Source: an uncultured Lachnospiraceae bacterium (lineage in GTDB: Bacteria > Bacillota > Clostridia > Lachnospirales > Lachnospiraceae). From it: 64,000 nt of DNA. The stretch's first letter is position 1, and each line of letters opens with the position of its first letter. The position numbers and the translations under genes are program-made. The notes below the pieces were generated by a model. The model searched no databases, was not told the origin of the DNA, and saw only the letters and a list, made by a program, of their open reading frames with translations. The DNA lies in assembly GCA_947382625.1 (NCBI GenBank), contig CANDAG010000011.1, forward strand, positions 40,204 through 104,203. The letters run 5' to 3'. Below, piece after piece: positions 43,504 through 53,399 of this stretch.

Positions 43504-43583
43504 TAGGTATGAAAAAGGGCAAGGTTGAAACAGCTTTGTGCACTTTACAGCGCAGAGCGTGTACGCCACAGGAGGCATGGCTT

Positions 43584-45173
43584 ATGGGGATTTATCTTAA
43601 TCCGGGGAATAAGGGCTTTTGGGAATCTGTCCGTTCCAGGATATATGTGGATAAGACAGGATTGATCGCATATACAAACGAGTTGATCAATACAAGAGAA
43701 AAGTTTATTTGTGTCAGCAGACCCAGACGTTTCGGCAAGTCTATGACGCTTGAGATGCTTTCAGCCTATTACAGCCGCGGCTGTGCGTCGGCAGATTTAT
43801 TTAAAGGGCTCCAGATAGAGGAAGATGTGACCTTTCATGAGCATCTGAATCAGTATGAGGTTATTTTCCTGAATATGCAACAGTTTCTGATCGAGGCCAA
43901 AGCAGAGGAGATGATAAATTATCTGGAACAGGAGGTCCTAAGAGAACTCAGAAAGGAATATGGAAAGATTTTAGGCCGGCAGGATATGAGGCTTGCTGCC
44001 GCGTTGCGGGAGATTTTTGTGGAAACAGACAAGCAGTTTATTTTTCTGGTTGATGAATGGGATTGCGTGATGCGCGAAAGGCAGGAGTCAGAAGCTTTGC
44101 AGAAGCAGTATCTTGATTTTTTAAGGAATCTGCTGAAGGATCAGCCTTATGTGGCCCTTGCTTATATGACAGGGATCCTGCCTGTCAAAAAATACGGGCA
44201 GCATTCTGCGCTGAACATGTTTTATGAATATTCCATGACGGATCAGAAGGCATTGGAGAAGTATACAGGTTTTACGGACACGGAGGTAAAGGAATTATGC
44301 CGTAGGTTCGGCATGGATTTTGAGGAAACAAGCAGTTGGTATGACGGGTATGTGTTTAGAAAGTATCGGCATATTTATAATCCCCGGTCTGTTGTAGAGG
44401 CAATGTGTTGGGGGGATTTTTCAAGTTATTGGACATCTACGGAAACCTATGAGGCGTTAAAAATCTATATGGATATGGATTTTGACGGCCTCAGACAGGA
44501 TATCGTACAGATGTTAGGCGGAGGACATGTCAGGCTCAATACCCGCAGTTTCCAGAATGATATGCATACCTTCCATGTGAAGGATGATGTTTTGACGCTG
44601 CTGATCCATTTAGGATACCTTGCCTATGATTCTAAGGAGAAGGAAGTGTTTATCCCAAACAGGGAGATTATCGGGGAATTTGAGACGGCCATGAATGTAA
44701 GCGGCTGGCCGGAGGTGGTACGCATTCTGAAGGCGTCTGAAAAGCTTCTTGAGGATACACTTTCAGGTAAAGCAGAAAGTGTTGCCGAAGGGTTAGACAG
44801 AGCCCACATGGAAGCAACGTCCATATTGGCATACAATGATGAAAATTCCCTGAGCTGCGCCATTGGGCTGGCGTATTACAGCGCAAGGAAGGACTATAGG
44901 ATCATCAGGGAATTGCCCACCGGCCGGGGCTTTGCAGATCTCGTTTTTTTGCCGCTGCCGTCTGTAAAAAAGCCTGCCCTTGTGGTGGAACTCAAATATG
45001 ATAAGACAGCCCATGCCGCCATACAGCAGATTAAGGACAGGCAATATGTGCAGGCATTAGAGGGCTATGTTGGCGAAATTTTACTTGTGGGAATTAATTA
45101 TGATAAGAATAATAAGAATAAGCCCCATAGCTGTGTGATCGAAAAATATAGTGTCCCGCCCTCCTGCAGCTGA
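43584..45173 (+). CDS. AAA-ATPase-like protein with C-terminal PD-(D/E)XK nuclease domain (copy 1)
   Basis: A 529-residue protein. The ATPase part (about 1-290) starts MGIYLNPGNKGF and has an atypical Walker A, SRPRRFGKSM (near 42), and Walker B IFLVDEWD (near 154); the region MTGILPVKKYGQHSALNMF is typical. The nuclease part (about 400-520) has GFADLVFLPL and ALVVELKYDK, the Asp and Glu-x-Lys of PD-(D/E)XK folds (DUF1703-type). These genes are frequent and multi-copy in gut Firmicutes and Bacteroidetes; the role is unknown. The start is chosen for its AGGAGG at nine bases and the promoter location. A second copy is at 53400. Confidence 0.85.
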   Translation: MGIYLNPGNKGFWESVRSRIYVDKTGLIAYTNELINTREKFICVSRPRRFGKSMTLEMLSAYYSRGCASADLFKGLQIEEDVTFHEHLNQYEVIFLNMQQFLIEAKAEEMINYLEQEVLRELRKEYGKILGRQDMRLAAALREIFVETDKQFIFLVDEWDCVMRERQESEALQKQYLDFLRNLLKDQPYVALAYMTGILPVKKYGQHSALNMFYEYSMTDQKALEKYTGFTDTEVKELCRRFGMDFEETSSWYDGYVFRKYRHIYNPRSVVEAMCWGDFSSYWTSTETYEALKIYMDMDFDGLRQDIVQMLGGGHVRLNTRSFQNDMHTFHVKDDVLTLLIHLGYLAYDSKEKEVFIPNREIIGEFETAMNVSGWPEVVRILKASEKLLEDTLSGKAESVAEGLDRAHMEATSILAYNDENSLSCAIGLAYYSARKDYRIIRELPTGRGFADLVFLPLPSVKKPALVVELKYDKTAHAAIQQIKDRQYVQALEGYVGEILLVGINYDKNNKNKPHSCVIEKYSVPPSCS

Positions 45174-45187
45174 AACGTCAGGAGGGC
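45158..45187. terminator. Hairpin between convergent genes
   Basis: GCCCTCCTG (45158-45166) and CAGGAGGGC (45179-45187) form a 9-bp stem that overlaps the stop of the upstream gene. T-rich sequence follows weakly. Confidence 0.4.
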
Positions 45188-45196
45188 TGTCCATTG

Positions 45197-46552
45197 TTAT
45201 CTTGTCAGATCCTGCACCCACTTATATTTCCGGAACCGATACATAACCCAGGGGATCTTTCCCACCTCATCCAGGCAGGTACAGGTATAAACTGCCAGAG
45301 GATGCCAGTGCAGGACAAAGGCCCCCAGAAGCGCTAAGGGAATAGCGATCATCCACATACAGACCACAAGGCTGTACATATCAAACAGGGTATCGCCGCC
45401 TCCGTCCAGTACGCCGTTTATGGTAACGGTATTCACACATCGGCCGATCATGTAGATGGACATGATCACCATCATTCCTACAAGATATTCCCTGGCCTGA
45501 TCTGTCAGGATCACCATCCTTACGATTGGCGGTGTCACTGCAAGTACAAGGGCAGTGGACAGGAAGCCGATGACATAGGAAATATTTTTGAGTTTTATTC
45601 CGTATGCCTTGCCCAGCCCAAGACGTCCGGCGCCCAGCTCGTTTCCTACCATGATCCCGGCAGCGCTGCCAATCCCGTTGCACATACAGCAGATCAGGTC
45701 ACGGGCAACTGCCGAAACGGAATTTGCCGCGGCGGCATCGCTTCCCATGTGTCCCATGATAGCGGTATAGGAGGTAAATCCCACGCCCCAGCATAAGGAA
45801 CCGCCCATGAGAGGCAGGCATTGCTTTGTAAAGTCGGCTTTCAGCTGCTTTGGCAGCCTGAGAAATCTTTCAAACGCCGGACGGATATAGGAGGAGCCGG
45901 AGGATATGGCGATGCACAGAGCCAGCTCGATCATACGGGAAAGGGTGGTGGCAAAGGCCGCGCCTCTTGCCTGCATCCGGGGGACTCCAAACAGGCCAAA
46001 TATAAATACGGCGTTCAGGCACAGATTCAAAAGCACGGCACAGGAGCTGATGAGTGCGCCGGGCTTTACGTGGTCGGACACCTTCATCATAGCCAGATAG
46101 CATTGGGAAATGCCGGTAAGCAGATAGGACCAACCTGCGATACGCAGATAGGAACTGCCTATGGTGATCAGTGGGGCGTCAGAGGTAAAAATGTGCATAA
46201 GCATCTCCGGCATCAGCTCACATGCCAGGAAGAACAGTATGGATACAAGCCCACAGAAGCGGAGCATCATATTAAAAATATCCTCCAGGGTATGTTTGTC
46301 CCCTTTTCCCCAATACTGTGCACCGAGAATGGCCCCTGCCCCGGTGATGGCTCCAAGGAACATGTTCTGGACAAACTGGATCTGGGTTGCCAGAGAAACG
46401 GCAGTCATCTCATCCTGAGCGATCTTTCCCAGCATCAGTGCATCGCCGGCGGCGACCGACGCCAGCATCAGGCTCTGCAGCGAGATCGGCAGGGCAAGCC
46501 TTGTGAGATTCCGGTAAAATTCTTTTTTGTCGATGGTGATTTTTTCATTCAT
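45197..46552 (-). CDS. MATE-family efflux transporter
   Basis: A 451-residue membrane protein with about twelve hydrophobic helices in two similar halves, the length and layout of MATE transporters. Typical segments are ALPISLQSLMLASVAAGDALMLG at the N-terminus and IMVGNELGAGRLGLGKAYG in the second half, where the MATE signature GxxxGxGxxxxA is found. It exchanges cations such as Na+ or H+ for organic compounds. The substrate is unknown and no regulator is adjacent. AGGAAA precedes the ATG. Confidence 0.92.
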   Translation of the reverse strand: MNEKITIDKKEFYRNLTRLALPISLQSLMLASVAAGDALMLGKIAQDEMTAVSLATQIQFVQNMFLGAITGAGAILGAQYWGKGDKHTLEDIFNMMLRFCGLVSILFFLACELMPEMLMHIFTSDAPLITIGSSYLRIAGWSYLLTGISQCYLAMMKVSDHVKPGALISSCAVLLNLCLNAVFIFGLFGVPRMQARGAAFATTLSRMIELALCIAISSGSSYIRPAFERFLRLPKQLKADFTKQCLPLMGGSLCWGVGFTSYTAIMGHMGSDAAAANSVSAVARDLICCMCNGIGSAAGIMVGNELGAGRLGLGKAYGIKLKNISYVIGFLSTALVLAVTPPIVRMVILTDQAREYLVGMMVIMSIYMIGRCVNTVTINGVLDGGGDTLFDMYSLVVCMWMIAIPLALLGAFVLHWHPLAVYTCTCLDEVGKIPWVMYRFRKYKWVQDLTR

Positions 46553-46634
46553 AAGTTATTTCCTGTTTCCTTTATCTCTATTTCATCCTGTATTGCATCG
46601 GATGGCAGGCAAAAAGAAAATGCGTCATGGGCTT

Positions 46635-47474
46635 TCAGCAATTCCCCACAAACACATATTTCAAGTACCTTCGGGCGATATCCGCAAGGCGGTATACCCG
46701 GTCAATGTCGGTGGCTTCCCTGTCATTCATTTTGTATTGAGGAAAAAAGCGGGTAACGTGAAGGGGGATTTCCCCGGCAGGATCAAGGGAAGCGATCCAC
46801 GCCGCCTCTTCCTCCATTTCAGCCTCACGGTCATTTTCGCCCGGAACGATGAGGGTGGTGAGCTCCACGTGACAGCTCTCGGCAGCCCTTGCGATAAATT
46901 CCTTTACCACGGCAAGGCTTCCGCCCAGCTTTTGGTAATAGCTTTCCTCAAAGCCCTTCAGATCGATATTCATGGCGTCTATAAAGGGAAGAAGCTCCTC
47001 CAGCACAGGAAGGGAGGCCGTTCCGTTGGTGACCAGTACGTTTTTCATGCCGGCCTCCCTGACCAGCCTGGCGGTATCGCGGACATATTCCCATCCCACT
47101 AAGGGCTCATTGTAAGTAAACGCTACGCCGATGTTTCCCGCTCTGCTGAAGGAAAGGGCTTTGTCCCTTAAGGCTTCGGGGGAAAGATAAGGAACCTCCT
47201 GAACATAGTCACCGGGATCCGCCATGGAAATTTCGTGGTTCTGGCAGAAAGGGCATTTCAGGTTACAGCCATAGCTTCCCACAGACAGGATCAGGCTTCC
47301 CGGAGAAAACCTTTTGAGGGGCTTTTTTTCAATGGGGTCTAAGGCCAGTGAAGTGATCCTGCCGTAATTTTCACAGATGATCCGGTCCGATACGTTTTTT
47401 CTTGCCCTGCAGAGTCCTTTTTGCCCCGGTTCTAACCGACAGTGGTGCATACATACATCACAGGTGATTTTCAT
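46635..47474 (-). CDS. amrS: AmmeMemoRadiSam system radical SAM enzyme
   Basis: A 279-residue radical SAM protein. The iron-sulfur motif is GCNLKCPFC (Cys-x3-Cys-x2-Cys near 70-77), preceded by N-terminal cysteines (CDVCMHHC and GLCRARKN). Segments FTYNEPLVGWEY and NIDLKGF are typical of AmrS, which is related to pyruvate formate-lyase activators. It follows the fused AMMECR1/Memo gene on the same strand by 102 bp. The three-part system is widespread in bacteria and archaea, with the biochemical product not settled as far as I know. Confidence 0.9.
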   Translation of the reverse strand: MKITCDVCMHHCRLEPGQKGLCRARKNVSDRIICENYGRITSLALDPIEKKPLKRFSPGSLILSVGSYGCNLKCPFCQNHEISMADPGDYVQEVPYLSPEALRDKALSFSRAGNIGVAFTYNEPLVGWEYVRDTARLVREAGMKNVLVTNGTASLPVLEELLPFIDAMNIDLKGFEESYYQKLGGSLAVVKEFIARAAESCHVELTTLIVPGENDREAEMEEEAAWIASLDPAGEIPLHVTRFFPQYKMNDREATDIDRVYRLADIARRYLKYVFVGNC

Positions 47475-47576
47475 AGCTGCAGATTTTCTCCTCTTTCTTT
47501 CATTCAGTGTAAACCTTATGTCCTGCTTTGTGTCACCCCGCCATAAACAACAGGCAGCATGCTCAGTAAGCTGACT

Positions 47577-48962
47577 TTAAAAATGCCGTACGACCTCAAA
47601 GCGTTCCAGCTGTACGGGCTCTTCCTCAGTGATCCCTGCTTTGCGCTTTGCGATGGCGATCTGGTCAGCTACCGTGTCCACACCCTCCAGATTGGGGAGA
47701 AGAAGACCTCTTTTAGTCCCGCTTGTTACGACTACGCCATACCTTTTGACGTCCAACTGCTCCGGGGAGGATATTTTTTCCATGTCTCCAAGTATATCCA
47801 CGCTGATCGTCAGCCGGTCCAGCTCTTCCGGTTCAATAGGGGAAAATCTGGGGTCGTTGACAGAGGCACTGATGGCATTGCTGATGATCTCCTCTGCCAC
47901 AGAAGGCTGGGTGGACTGCAGGGTACCGATACAGCCCCGGAGCCGTCCCTCCTTCTTGATGGAGACAAAGACACCGGCTCTTTGACTGTACATTTCTTTA
48001 GGAAGTTTTTCGGGCAGGCTGATCAGGTTGCCCGTGCGGATGTAGCCTTCAATGGTTCTGCGGGCAAGGCGGACATAAGCATCCTCCTGCTCCCGGCCTT
48101 CCAAAATGCGTTTCCGCTCCTGCGCTTCATATTGAAGCCTGAAATGCCGCTCGGGATCTGGGCCAAAGGCTTTGTAACAGCAAATACCGTACCCTACGCC
48201 AAATGGCCCTTCATAGGAGAGTCTCTCAGCCTCCACCTGGGTTCCGTCTAAGGCTCCCGCCATCATGGTAAAGGAGCGATGACCGCATTCCCCTGCCTTT
48301 TGGCAGAAATCCTCTGAAAAGTCCAAAAGCTTCCTGAAATCTCCCTTTTCCATAACAGACATGATACGACTGTCATAGGCAGGGCCTTCCTCCTGATAGC
48401 CGTAGGGCCCGTCCTCCTTTAGTCTGTGGGACAGATCCCCGCTGGCGATCACTACGGTTTTTTTGTTTAAAGCCTCTGCCGTTTCCCTGATCGCTTCTCC
48501 TAACTCATAGTGAGCGGTAAGAGACAGGCCCGATAAGCCGATCCGTACCAGCTGATATTCTTTCCAGTATTGCTCCACAAAAAACAGAGGCACCAGGGTG
48601 CCGTGATCCAGGGAAGGATCCCGTTCTCCTAAGGTACCGGCAGGAAGATTTCTCTTATCGGCGGCAGAGCAGAGCTTTTTGATGAAGGCTGTATCATAGG
48701 AGACCTCCAGCCTTACCTGGCCGGCTCCGAAACGTCCAAAGTCACCTCTGGCCGTCTTCCCGGGAGAGATGTGGAAGTAATCAGTATACATGATCTGATG
48801 AGGGGAGATCAGGACGATGGTTTCCGGCTGCAGCTGTCCGATCCTGCGTGCCGCTTCCTGATAGCCTTCAATGGTTTTTTGGATCCCTGATTCCTGTCCT
48901 CTGCCGATCTGTGGGATGATCAGAGGAGGGTGAGGGACCATAAATGCTGCTGCAATTCCCAT
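47577..48962 (-). CDS. AmmeMemoRadiSam system fused Memo/LigB-like and AMMECR1 protein
   Basis: A 461-residue fusion. Residues about 1-270 are the Memo/LigB-type dioxygenase-fold domain (start GIAAAFMVPHPPLIIPQIG, then ASGDLSHRL with the conserved His). Residues about 285-461 are AMMECR1 (LRGCIGTLQ and FSPIEPEELDRLTISVDIL). In many genomes these are two genes; here they are one chain, suggesting the domains act together with the radical SAM enzyme encoded next. The start at 48962 is chosen because AAAGGAG lies just upstream; the frame is open for another 61 codons before it but without a ribosome site. Confidence 0.9.
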   Translation of the reverse strand: MGIAAAFMVPHPPLIIPQIGRGQESGIQKTIEGYQEAARRIGQLQPETIVLISPHQIMYTDYFHISPGKTARGDFGRFGAGQVRLEVSYDTAFIKKLCSAADKRNLPAGTLGERDPSLDHGTLVPLFFVEQYWKEYQLVRIGLSGLSLTAHYELGEAIRETAEALNKKTVVIASGDLSHRLKEDGPYGYQEEGPAYDSRIMSVMEKGDFRKLLDFSEDFCQKAGECGHRSFTMMAGALDGTQVEAERLSYEGPFGVGYGICCYKAFGPDPERHFRLQYEAQERKRILEGREQEDAYVRLARRTIEGYIRTGNLISLPEKLPKEMYSQRAGVFVSIKKEGRLRGCIGTLQSTQPSVAEEIISNAISASVNDPRFSPIEPEELDRLTISVDILGDMEKISSPEQLDVKRYGVVVTSGTKRGLLLPNLEGVDTVADQIAIAKRKAGITEEEPVQLERFEVVRHF

Positions 48963-49116
48963 TTGTACTCCTTTCGCTAAAATAGTCTTATCATTTAAAC
49001 GGGCATTCATACCGCCCGGGGAAATTTCCTCCATTGTAGATGGTTTGGGGAAGGGTGTCAAGGAGGGCAGAACAGTATCTGTGAGTTTGATGTTGTGTTT
49101 TGACCAGCGGGTATTT

Positions 49117-49146
49117 TTGACAGGAATACAGAGGGAATGATACAAT
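49117..49146 (+). promoter_or_regulatory. Sigma-A-type promoter for the GH5-NhaC operon
   Basis: TTGACA (49117-49122), 18 bases, then TACAAT (49141-49146, five of six). RNA should start near 49153, 40 bp before the GH5 gene. Confidence 0.65.
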
Positions 49147-49192
49147 TGACAACAGATAGCTCATAAGATTTGTGATCGAAAGGGGATAGCGG

Positions 49193-50542
49193 ATGAAGGA
49201 TTTTGTGAAGGTAAGGGGAAAGGAATTTTATTTCAGGGGACGGCCGGTTTTGTTTTCCGGTCTGGGAGTCGGTTCCTGGCTGAATATGGAGCATTTTATG
49301 ATGGGGATGCCGGGGACGGACCGGCAGATAAGGGAAACCTTTGGACTTGTGTTGGGGGAGAAGGATGCGGAGCGGTTTTTTGATTCCTTCATCATGAATT
49401 TTATGGGGGAAGAGGACTTTGCTTTTTTGAAGGAAGCGGGAGTAAATCTTCTGCGGGTTCCTTTCAGCTACCGGTTGTTTATTGATGACGAACATCCGGA
49501 CCGGTATAAAGAGGAAGGCTTCCGGTATCTGGACAGGCTCCTGGCCTTTTGCAGTAAGTATGAGATTTTTTTGCTGCCGGATCTGCATACCACGCCGGGC
49601 GGACAGAATCCGGACTGGCATTCGGATAATCAGACAGGGATCCCCCAGTTCTGGCATTATGGGATCTTTCAGGAACAGATCATCGGATTGTGGAAGAAGA
49701 TCGCCGCCAGATATCGGGAGGAGACATGGCTGCTTGGATATGATCTGCTCAATGAGCCCTTTCTCATGCCCGAAAGGGAGGGGATGCTCAATGAATTTTT
49801 CCGGAGGGTTACAGAGGCTGTCAGGGAGGAGGATGAGAATCACATTGTTTTTATAGAAGGGGACTTCTTTTCTATGGATTTTTCATCTATTGCCCTGCCG
49901 GAGGATGAGCAGACAGCTATCACCTTTCATTTTTATCCGGGGGTATGGGAAAAGCATCTGACCGAAAAGGATTTTGACGCCACAAGGAGAGTGGAGCGGA
50001 TGGATGAGCTGCTTACCGGATTTGACAAGCTGCGGGAGCAGTTCGGACGCCCTGTGCTGTGCGGGGAAGCCGGAGTGGATATTGACAGGGAGGATATCCC
50101 CTTTACCATGCAGCTGATCGAGGAGACGTTGTCGTTATTCCAAAAGCACAGTCTTTCCTGGACCTTGTGGAGCTATAAGGACGCCCAGTGGATGGGACTG
50201 GCATGGCCGAAGAGTGACACGCCCTGGATGGAGCTTGTGAGGAAGGTCAGGAAAAAATGGACGCACTATGGTCAGATGGAGATTGCAGATGAGCTTATGG
50301 ACGAGATCGGGAAACGGTATACGGAGGATTTTTCCAGGGAGCTTAAGTATGAGCTGCAGTTCCAGCTAAGAGGGCTTTTGTACCGCATGGAGCAGGAATA
50401 TATTTTGAAGCCTCTTCTGATGGAATACGAGAGAGAGACGCTGCTTTCTCTTCCGGAATCCTTCCGGTTTGAGAATTGTGAGGTTTATGAGGAATACCGT
50501 GATCTGTTAAAGAAGTATTCCTTCAGGAATGCAGGGAGGTAA
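49193..50542 (+). CDS. Cytoplasmic GH5-family glycoside hydrolase
   Basis: A 449-residue enzyme with the (beta/alpha)8 barrel of GH5. The acid/base Glu is in LLGYDLLNEPF (near 190) and the nucleophile Glu in PVLCGEAGVD (near 288). The strand ending PDLHTTPGGQNPDWHSDN is also conserved in GH5. There is no signal peptide, so it works on imported oligosaccharides and is not an extracellular cellulase. A C-terminal region of about 100 residues has no clear assignment. The next gene starts five bases after the stop, and its ribosome site overlaps this stop. Confidence 0.88.
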   Translation: MKDFVKVRGKEFYFRGRPVLFSGLGVGSWLNMEHFMMGMPGTDRQIRETFGLVLGEKDAERFFDSFIMNFMGEEDFAFLKEAGVNLLRVPFSYRLFIDDEHPDRYKEEGFRYLDRLLAFCSKYEIFLLPDLHTTPGGQNPDWHSDNQTGIPQFWHYGIFQEQIIGLWKKIAARYREETWLLGYDLLNEPFLMPEREGMLNEFFRRVTEAVREEDENHIVFIEGDFFSMDFSSIALPEDEQTAITFHFYPGVWEKHLTEKDFDATRRVERMDELLTGFDKLREQFGRPVLCGEAGVDIDREDIPFTMQLIEETLSLFQKHSLSWTLWSYKDAQWMGLAWPKSDTPWMELVRKVRKKWTHYGQMEIADELMDEIGKRYTEDFSRELKYELQFQLRGLLYRMEQEYILKPLLMEYERETLLSLPESFRFENCEVYEEYRDLLKKYSFRNAGR

Positions 50543-50547
50543 TAAGA

Positions 50548-51930
50548 ATGGACAGGGAAGTTAAGAGGATAGAATATCGTTTGGGGAAGGCGGGAAGCCT
50601 GATGCCCCTTGCTGCGGCGGGGGCAATGATCCTGTGGGCGGCTCTGAGCCAATCCAATGTGAACGGGTATGTGCTGGCATTTTTTGCGGCTCTGCTGGCC
50701 GGAGTGATATTTGCAAAGGATGAAAAGGCATACGGAGAAGCCATGGTGCAGGGACTTGGTAAACCCATGTTCGGCGTGATCGTACTGGCGGTAATACTGG
50801 CGGCGGTTTCGGGCAAGCTGATCTCTGCAAGCGGGGCGGTGCAGACGATCGCAGTCTATGTGGTGGCGGCAGGATTTACAGGGAGGCTTTTTGTGGCGGC
50901 AACCTTTGTTATCACCTGTCTGCTGGCATTTGCCACGGGAACCTCGGTGGGGACTTATTTTGTGGTGGTTCCCATTCTGTTCCCGGTGGGCGTCATGGCA
51001 GGAGCATCGCCGGAGTTTATGATAGGCGCCATCGTTTCAGGGGCGGCGTTCGGGGACAATCTGGGGCCGATTTCAGATACCACCATCGCGTCCTCCGCAA
51101 CCCAGCACGCGGATCTGGGGACGGTAGTGAAGACCAGGACTCGCTACAGTCTGCCTGCGGCAGCAGGGGCACTGCTTTTGTTCCTGTTGCTTGCCGGAAA
51201 GAAAGGCGGAGGTGCAGGGATAGAGGCGGTAGGTGGAGAAGCAGATCCGGTCAGCCTGATCATGCTGGCAGTGCCGGTGGTGATCATTGTTCTTTGCATG
51301 ATGCGGAAGCATCTGATCACTGCTCTGTCATGGGGAATCCTGACAGGGATCGCTGCCGGGCTGATCTCAGGGATTTACAGAGTGGAGGATCTCATTGCGT
51401 TTCCCGGCGGTTTTAGCGTTTCAGGGGCGCTGATAGAAGCCATTACGGGGACGGCAGGAACGGTGGCTATGCTGATCGGGGTATTTGCTCTTCTGGGAGT
51501 TCTGGAATGCAGCGGTTTCTTTGAAGATGTGGGAGCCTTTTTGACCCGGCTGGCCAAAAAGGAGCGCAGTACAGAGGCAACCATCGTATTGTCCGTAGGC
51601 TTATTGAGTATGGTGACAGGAGTTATTTCGGTGGCGATCGTAGCTCTTGGAGATCTGATCAATGAGATCGGGGAAAAAGCAGGCGTTAACCGGTACCGGC
51701 GGGCAAATCTGATGGATTGTACAGGCTGTGTGTTCTGCTTTCTGGCTCCCTGGACGGTACATTGTGTGATCCCCGCCCAGCTCACCGCCCAGTTTGGAGA
51801 GAGCTTTGCGGTTGCTCCCGGTTCGGTTCCTTTTGTAAATTATTACTCCCTGTGTATGCTGGTGATCCTGGTGCTGGCGGTGGTCACGGGATATGGAAGG
51901 AAGCCGCCGAAGACAGAGAGCGGGAGCTGA
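50548..51930 (+). CDS. NhaC-family Na+/H+ antiporter
   Basis: A 460-residue membrane protein of about twelve helices. The family signature is GAAFGDNLGPISDTTIASSATQHAD (near 170-195). NhaC proteins exchange Na+ and H+; some relatives carry malate or lactate, or amino acids, as antiporters. It is encoded five bases after the GH5 gene, so it is in the same operon. An operon pairing with a glycosidase is unusual and may point to a sugar-acid or sodium-coupled role, but this is inference. Confidence 0.87.
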   Translation: MDREVKRIEYRLGKAGSLMPLAAAGAMILWAALSQSNVNGYVLAFFAALLAGVIFAKDEKAYGEAMVQGLGKPMFGVIVLAVILAAVSGKLISASGAVQTIAVYVVAAGFTGRLFVAATFVITCLLAFATGTSVGTYFVVVPILFPVGVMAGASPEFMIGAIVSGAAFGDNLGPISDTTIASSATQHADLGTVVKTRTRYSLPAAAGALLLFLLLAGKKGGGAGIEAVGGEADPVSLIMLAVPVVIIVLCMMRKHLITALSWGILTGIAAGLISGIYRVEDLIAFPGGFSVSGALIEAITGTAGTVAMLIGVFALLGVLECSGFFEDVGAFLTRLAKKERSTEATIVLSVGLLSMVTGVISVAIVALGDLINEIGEKAGVNRYRRANLMDCTGCVFCFLAPWTVHCVIPAQLTAQFGESFAVAPGSVPFVNYYSLCMLVILVLAVVTGYGRKPPKTESGS

Positions 51931-52056
51931 TAAAGAGGAAAATGAAGGTAACTACAATATTCGTTGTAAAAAATGTGATATGAGAAGCATTTTTCGTTGC
52001 TATTTTTGCATCCAGATGACATAATAGGATATATATAATAGTCTGGAGGCAAAAAT

Positions 52057-53358
52057 ATGTATCGCTGTGCAATAGAAGATCTCAGAAAGTGGAAAGAAAG
52101 AAAATACCGCAAACCGCTGATCATTGAGGGCGCCAGGCAGGTTGGGAAGACCTGGCTGATGAAAGAATTCGGGCGTTTGTTCTATGCTGATACGGTGTAT
52201 GTAAATTTTGACTCGAACGCAAGGATGGCGGAACTTTTTTCATCGGATCTGCAGACGGAGCGGATCATCATGGGGCTGGAGCTTTATTCCGGCAAGAAGA
52301 TAAATCCTGAAACTACATTACTCATTTTTGATGAAGTTCAGGAGGTTCCGAGGGCGCTTACAAGCCTGAAATACTTTTGCGAGGATTCTCCGGAGTACCA
52401 TATTATATGCGCGGGATCACTTCTCGGGATCGCACTTCACAGCGGAACCTCTTTTCCTGTAGGCAAGGTTGATTTTCTGAAGCTGTATCCATTATCCTAC
52501 AGGGAATTCCTGATGGCGGTGGGAAATGAAAGGTTTGCAGATCTGCTTGAAAACGGCGATTTTCAGATGATAACAAATTTCAGGCAGGTTTTTGTTGACG
52601 CCCTGAAGCAATACTATTTTGTCGGGGGAATGCCGGAAGCTGTTTTATGGTTCATTGAAAATCGCGATTTTAATGAGGTAAGGGAGATCCAAAACCGGAT
52701 ACTTGATGCTTACGAACATGATTTTTCCAAACATGCTCCAAATGAGATCGTGCCTAAGATCAGGATGGTGTGGAACAGTATTCCCTCTCAGCTGGCAAAA
52801 GAAAATAAAAAATTCATCTATGGTCTTGTCCGTGAAGGCGCAAGGGCAAAGGACTACGAGACAGCGATCATGTGGCTGTCAGACTGCGGTCTGATCCATA
52901 AAGTCAGCAGAGTAAATGCACCGAACCTTCCGCTCAAAGCCTATGAGGATATGAAGGCATTTAAACTGTTTTTGGCGGATGTAGGCCTGCTTGGGTGTAT
53001 GGTGGGGCTGAAGCAGAGCGTTCTGCTGGATGGAAATGACATGTTTAAGGAGTTTAAAGGCGCGTTGACAGAGCAATATGTGATGCAGCAGCTGGCAACG
53101 GTTTCAGGTCTTGCAACCTACTACTACACAAATGACCGTGGTTCCTGTGAGATAGATTTTGTTGTTGATAATGGAGAGACGGTGACGCCTGTGGAAGTGA
53201 AAGCAGAGATCAACTTAAAGGCTAAAAGCCTGAAAACCTACCGTGAGAAATTTAACCCGCCGCTGTCAGTCCGTACGGCGATGACGGATTACAGGAGGGA
53301 AGAGGGGCTGGTTAATCTGCCCCTTTATGCGATCGGAGAATTGGAGAGAGTGTTGTAA
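52057..53358 (+). CDS. AAA ATPase with C-terminal DUF4143 domain
   Basis: A 433-residue protein. The ATPase part (about 1-200) has Walker A GARQVGKTW (near 23-31) and Walker B LLIFDEVQEV (near 86-95), followed by GSLLGIAL. The DUF4143 part (about 210-430) ends in a restriction-endonuclease-like core, SCEIDFVVDNGETVTPVEVKAE, with the Asp and Glu-x-Lys pattern. These single-gene ATPases are common in bacterial and archaeal genomes and their role is unknown. GGAGG precedes the start. The second AAA/PD-(D/E)XK gene follows by 41 bp on the same strand. Confidence 0.88.
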   Translation: MYRCAIEDLRKWKERKYRKPLIIEGARQVGKTWLMKEFGRLFYADTVYVNFDSNARMAELFSSDLQTERIIMGLELYSGKKINPETTLLIFDEVQEVPRALTSLKYFCEDSPEYHIICAGSLLGIALHSGTSFPVGKVDFLKLYPLSYREFLMAVGNERFADLLENGDFQMITNFRQVFVDALKQYYFVGGMPEAVLWFIENRDFNEVREIQNRILDAYEHDFSKHAPNEIVPKIRMVWNSIPSQLAKENKKFIYGLVREGARAKDYETAIMWLSDCGLIHKVSRVNAPNLPLKAYEDMKAFKLFLADVGLLGCMVGLKQSVLLDGNDMFKEFKGALTEQYVMQQLATVSGLATYYYTNDRGSCEIDFVVDNGETVTPVEVKAEINLKAKSLKTYREKFNPPLSVRTAMTDYRREEGLVNLPLYAIGELERVL

Positions 53359-53399
53359 GGGAAGGGTAGATTTGCAACAGGAGAGGAGCAGGGCAATTC

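Noticed and set aside
43509-43583. 25 extra codons at the start of the first AAA/nuclease gene
   Set aside because: The predicted RNA start is at about 43510, so ATG 43509 would not be transcribed; ATG 43584 has AGGAGG and aligns with the start of the second copy.
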